Shown one piece after another: positions 6,531 through 7,953 of a stretch of 7,953 bases of DNA. The stretch comes from DASWRT01 sp036403035. GTDB taxonomy: Bacteria; Pseudomonadota; Alphaproteobacteria; ATCC43930; CGMCC-115725. A model generated the notes under the pieces. The model was not told the DNA's origin. It worked only from the letters and a program-made list of their open reading frames with translations, and ran no database searches. The stretch spans positions 1 through 7,953 of the forward strand of contig DASWRT010000121.1 in assembly GCA_036403035.1 (NCBI GenBank). Reading direction: 5' to 3'. Made by a program: the position numbers and the translations under genes. Position 1 is the stretch's first letter. The number at the start of each line of letters is the position of its first letter.

Positions 6531-6554
6531 CGCGGCGGAGATTATTCCGCCGCG
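6531..6554. repeat. Perfect 9-base inverted repeat with AT-rich centre, candidate operator
   Basis: CGCGGCGGA (6531-6539) and TCCGCCGCG (6546-6554) are exact reverse complements around the 6-base centre GATTAT. The site lies 120 bases before the reductase ATG and 137 bases from the propeller ATG, in the middle of the divergent region. The shape suits a dimeric regulator operator acting on one or both genes; a DNA or RNA hairpin is the other reading. No regulator gene is adjacent. Confidence 0.5.
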
Positions 6555-6674
6555 ACCGACGCACGGCAATTTTCGTTGTGCCCCGTTTTCCGGTCCCGGC
6601 GTTATCCCACATTGTCAGCCCGGCGCTGCCGGAGCGGCGGCGGCTTATTCGGTCCAAAACAGGGAGTGGTCATC

Positions 6675-7625
6675 ATGGAGAAGCGTCGAATCGGCCGATC
6701 GGACCTGATGGTGCCGCCGCTGTGCTTCGGCGGGAACGTGTTCGGCTGGACGGCGAACGAAGCGACATCCTTCGCCCTGCTCGACGCGCTCGTCGCGGCC
6801 GGCTTCACCTTCATCGACACCGCCGACGTCTATTCCGCCTGGGCGCCGGGCAACAAGGGCGGCGAGTCCGAGGCGATCATCGGCAAGTGGATGAAAGCCC
6901 GCGGCAACCGCGACCACGTCGTCATCGCCACGAAGGTCGGCCTGGAGATGGGACCGGGCAAGAAGGGGCTGTCGCCGGCCTATATCCGGGCGGCGGTGGA
7001 AGACTCGCTACGGCGGCTGCAGACCGACTACATCGATCTCTATCAGGCGCACCGGGACGACCCGGACACGCCCCTGGAGGAAACGCTCGACGCGTTCGCC
7101 GGGCTCGTCAAGGACGGTAAGGTGCGGGCGATCGGCGCGTCCAACTACACCGCCACTCGTCTGGCGGAGGCCCTCGCGATCAGCGAGAGAAAGGGGACCC
7201 CGCGTTACGAGAGCCTGCAACCCGAATACAACCTGTTCGACCGCGCGGGCTATGAGGCCGGCCTGGAGCCGCTCTGCCGGGAGAAAGGGCTCGGCGTCAT
7301 CAGCTATTACTCGCTGGCCAGCGGCTTCCTGACCGGCAAGTACCGGTCCGAGCGGGATGCCGGAAAGAGCGTCCGGGGCGGCAAGATTGTCGGGCAATAC
7401 CTGAACGACCGCGGCTTCCGTATCCTGGCCGCGCTCGACGAGGTCGCGGCGCGCTACAACGCGACGCAAGCGCAGGTTGCATTGGCTTGGCTGATCGCCC
7501 GTCCGAGCATTACCGCTCCGATCGCCAGCGCGACGACGACGGCGCAGCTCGACGAGCTGATCGGCGCGACGAGGCTGCGCCTCGATCATGACGCGATCGA
7601 AGCGCTCGACCGCGCCAGCGCCTGA
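6675..7625 (+). CDS. Aldo/keto reductase, NAD(P)H-dependent
   Basis: A 316-residue cytosolic TIM-barrel oxidoreductase of the aldo/keto reductase superfamily, at the standard length. The catalytic tetrad is intact: D48 and Y53 in FIDTADVYS (46-54), K87 in VIATKVG (83-89) and H126 in LYQAHRDDPDTP. The segments VRAIGASNYTATRL, LQPEYNLFDR and GVISYYSLASGFLTGKY line the active site and cofactor cleft, and the C-terminal ARPSITAPIASATTTAQLDE corresponds to the cofactor-binding end of the family. These enzymes reduce aldehydes and ketones with NADPH; the physiological substrate cannot be told from sequence. It resembles the YajO-like and AKR11/12-type bacterial members. The ATG at 6675 has a good ribosome binding site (AGGGAG, 8-base spacing), and the typical MEKRRIGRSDLMVPPLCFGG opening follows. 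It stands alone, divergent from the propeller gene, and a multi-hairpin repeat follows its stop. Confidence 0.95.
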   Translation: MEKRRIGRSDLMVPPLCFGGNVFGWTANEATSFALLDALVAAGFTFIDTADVYSAWAPGNKGGESEAIIGKWMKARGNRDHVVIATKVGLEMGPGKKGLSPAYIRAAVEDSLRRLQTDYIDLYQAHRDDPDTPLEETLDAFAGLVKDGKVRAIGASNYTATRLAEALAISERKGTPRYESLQPEYNLFDRAGYEAGLEPLCREKGLGVISYYSLASGFLTGKYRSERDAGKSVRGGKIVGQYLNDRGFRILAALDEVAARYNATQAQVALAWLIARPSITAPIASATTTAQLDELIGATRLRLDHDAIEALDRASA

Positions 7626-7665
7626 TCTTGTGCGAGAGTGACCACCCGTTGCGCGATGCATCCTA

Positions 7666-7776
7666 ACGTAGGGGCGGCCCTCGGGCCGCCTCTCGCCGGA
7701 CCGCAGGTCCGGCTGGCGGCAGGCGGAACGGAGTTCCGCCGAGAGCCCTCGGGCGGGGCAAGCCCCGCCCCTACGT
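7666..7776. repeat. 111-base multi-hairpin intergenic palindromic element (REP/MITE-like)
   Basis: The outer ends ACGTAGGGGCGG (7666-7677) and CCGCCCCTACGT (7765-7776) are perfect 12-base inverted repeats. Between and overlapping them sit four perfect hairpins in a row: 7673-7690 (8-base arms, loop TC), 7695-7713 (8-base arms, loop GCA), 7722-7740 (8-base arms, loop GGA) and 7751-7770 (9-base arms, loop AA). An additional pair, CTCTCG (7690-7695) with CGAGAG (7740-7745), can close the inner two hairpins into a larger stem. GCCCTCGGGC occurs twice (7677-7686 and 7745-7754). No reading frame and no clear target-site duplication is seen. The GTAGGGGCGG-type end resembles dispersed repeats I associate with alphaproteobacterial genomes; copy number cannot be judged here. 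It may also end transcription from both flanking genes. Confidence 0.85.
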
Positions 7777-7808
7777 CATGACACGTTCAAGGCACTAAGC
7801 CTCTAGCC

Positions 7809-7953
7809 CTATTCCGCCGCCGCGACCGCCGGCGCCGGCTCTGCCGTCGCTAAATCCTTGAGCTGCTTCGGCACCGGCCCGCCGGTCGCCCAGTCGAGGA
7901 GCTGCACGGTATGGACGACCGGGATCGCCGTCTTGGCGGCGATCTGGGTGATG
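7809..7953 (-). CDS. Unidentified protein, C-terminal 47 aa (cut by window edge)
   Basis: The minus strand is open from the window edge to a TAG stop at 7809-7811, reading ITQIAAKTAIPVVHTVQLLD, then WATGGPVPKQLKDLATAEPA and the end PAVAAAE. Codon third positions are almost all G or C, as in the other genes here, which supports real coding. The first 30 residues look like a folded alpha/beta segment (a helix, then a strand IPVVHTVQLL), and the last dozen form an Ala/Pro/Glu tail. I do not recognise the family from this piece, and the start lies outside the window. The gene converges on the aldo/keto reductase across the multi-hairpin element. Confidence 0.65.
   Translation of the reverse strand, partial: ITQIAAKTAIPVVHTVQLLDWATGGPVPKQLKDLATAEPAPAVAAAE

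Larger units (their letters stand above)
6394..6674. promoter_or_regulatory. Divergent intergenic region between propeller and aldo/keto reductase genes
   Basis: These 281 bases hold no credible gene and must contain the promoters of both flanking genes. Ribosome binding sites are clear at both ends: GAGG for the propeller gene (6403-6406, minus strand) and AGGGAG at 6661-6666, 8 bases before the reductase ATG. Two perfect inverted repeats are listed separately. I could not find a convincing -35/-10 pair on either strand. The middle (about 6540-6610) is relatively AT-richer than its surroundings, which fits a promoter location. Confidence 0.5.

Noticed and set aside
5845..7120. Plus-strand open frames opposite the propeller gene and running into the reductase gene
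   Set aside because: They are shadows of the propeller and aldo/keto reductase genes; the compositions are Arg/Ala-rich and no domain is visible.
7666..7776. CRISPR array reading of the repeated hairpins
   Set aside because: The hairpins differ in sequence, there are no equal-length spacers between identical repeats, and no cas genes are present.

Overview
The window is GC-rich (codon third positions are almost all G or C) and reads as an ordinary stretch of an alphaproteobacterial chromosome. The grounds are an AapJ/BztA-type amino-acid binding protein, an alphaproteobacterial-style RecX with the RRRRLGPFR motif in its C-terminal part, a BLH/ETHE1-like metallo-beta-lactamase protein, and a structured intergenic repeat of a kind often seen in high-GC alphaproteobacteria. 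A likely order is Hyphomicrobiales or Rhodospirillales; the sequence alone does not fix the genus.

Layout. Positions 1-1185 (minus) hold a two-gene unit: an ABC-2 type permease, then 8 bases downstream the N-terminal part of a metallo-beta-lactamase-fold hydrolase cut by the window edge. A plausible sigma70 promoter and a perfect AGGAGG ribosome binding site lie in front of the permease. Divergent from it (plus) is recX at 1279-1887. A solitary periplasmic amino-acid binding protein (2058-3104, plus) follows, with a hairpin after its stop. Then comes a compact plus-strand group: a DPM1-like family 2 glycosyltransferase (3315-4094), a TVP38/TMEM64 (VTT-domain) membrane protein (4111-4851) and a small ModE-like winged-helix regulator (4904-5287). 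Convergent to it is a secreted seven-bladed beta-propeller protein (5350-6393, minus). A 281-base divergent intergenic region with inverted repeats separates this from an aldo/keto reductase (6675-7625, plus). After the reductase lies a 111-base element of four consecutive hairpins with matching outer ends, then the C-terminal end of an unidentified minus-strand gene (7809-7953).

How the genes work together. Most are single housekeeping or accessory genes with no shared pathway. The most meaningful pairing is the glycosyltransferase with the VTT-domain protein. The first family builds polyprenyl-phosphate-linked sugars on the inner face of the membrane, and some members of the second fold move lipids or lipid carriers across membranes, so a lipid-carrier glycosylation function is a reasonable inference. 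The amino-acid binding protein has no permease or ATPase genes beside it, and the ABC-2 permease has no ATPase gene beside it; both must find partners outside the window. I found no CRISPR array, RNA gene, insertion-sequence transposase or defence system. I do not see a clearly new biological system here; the points most worth checking are the glycosyltransferase/VTT pair, the multi-hairpin element and the unpaired transporter parts.
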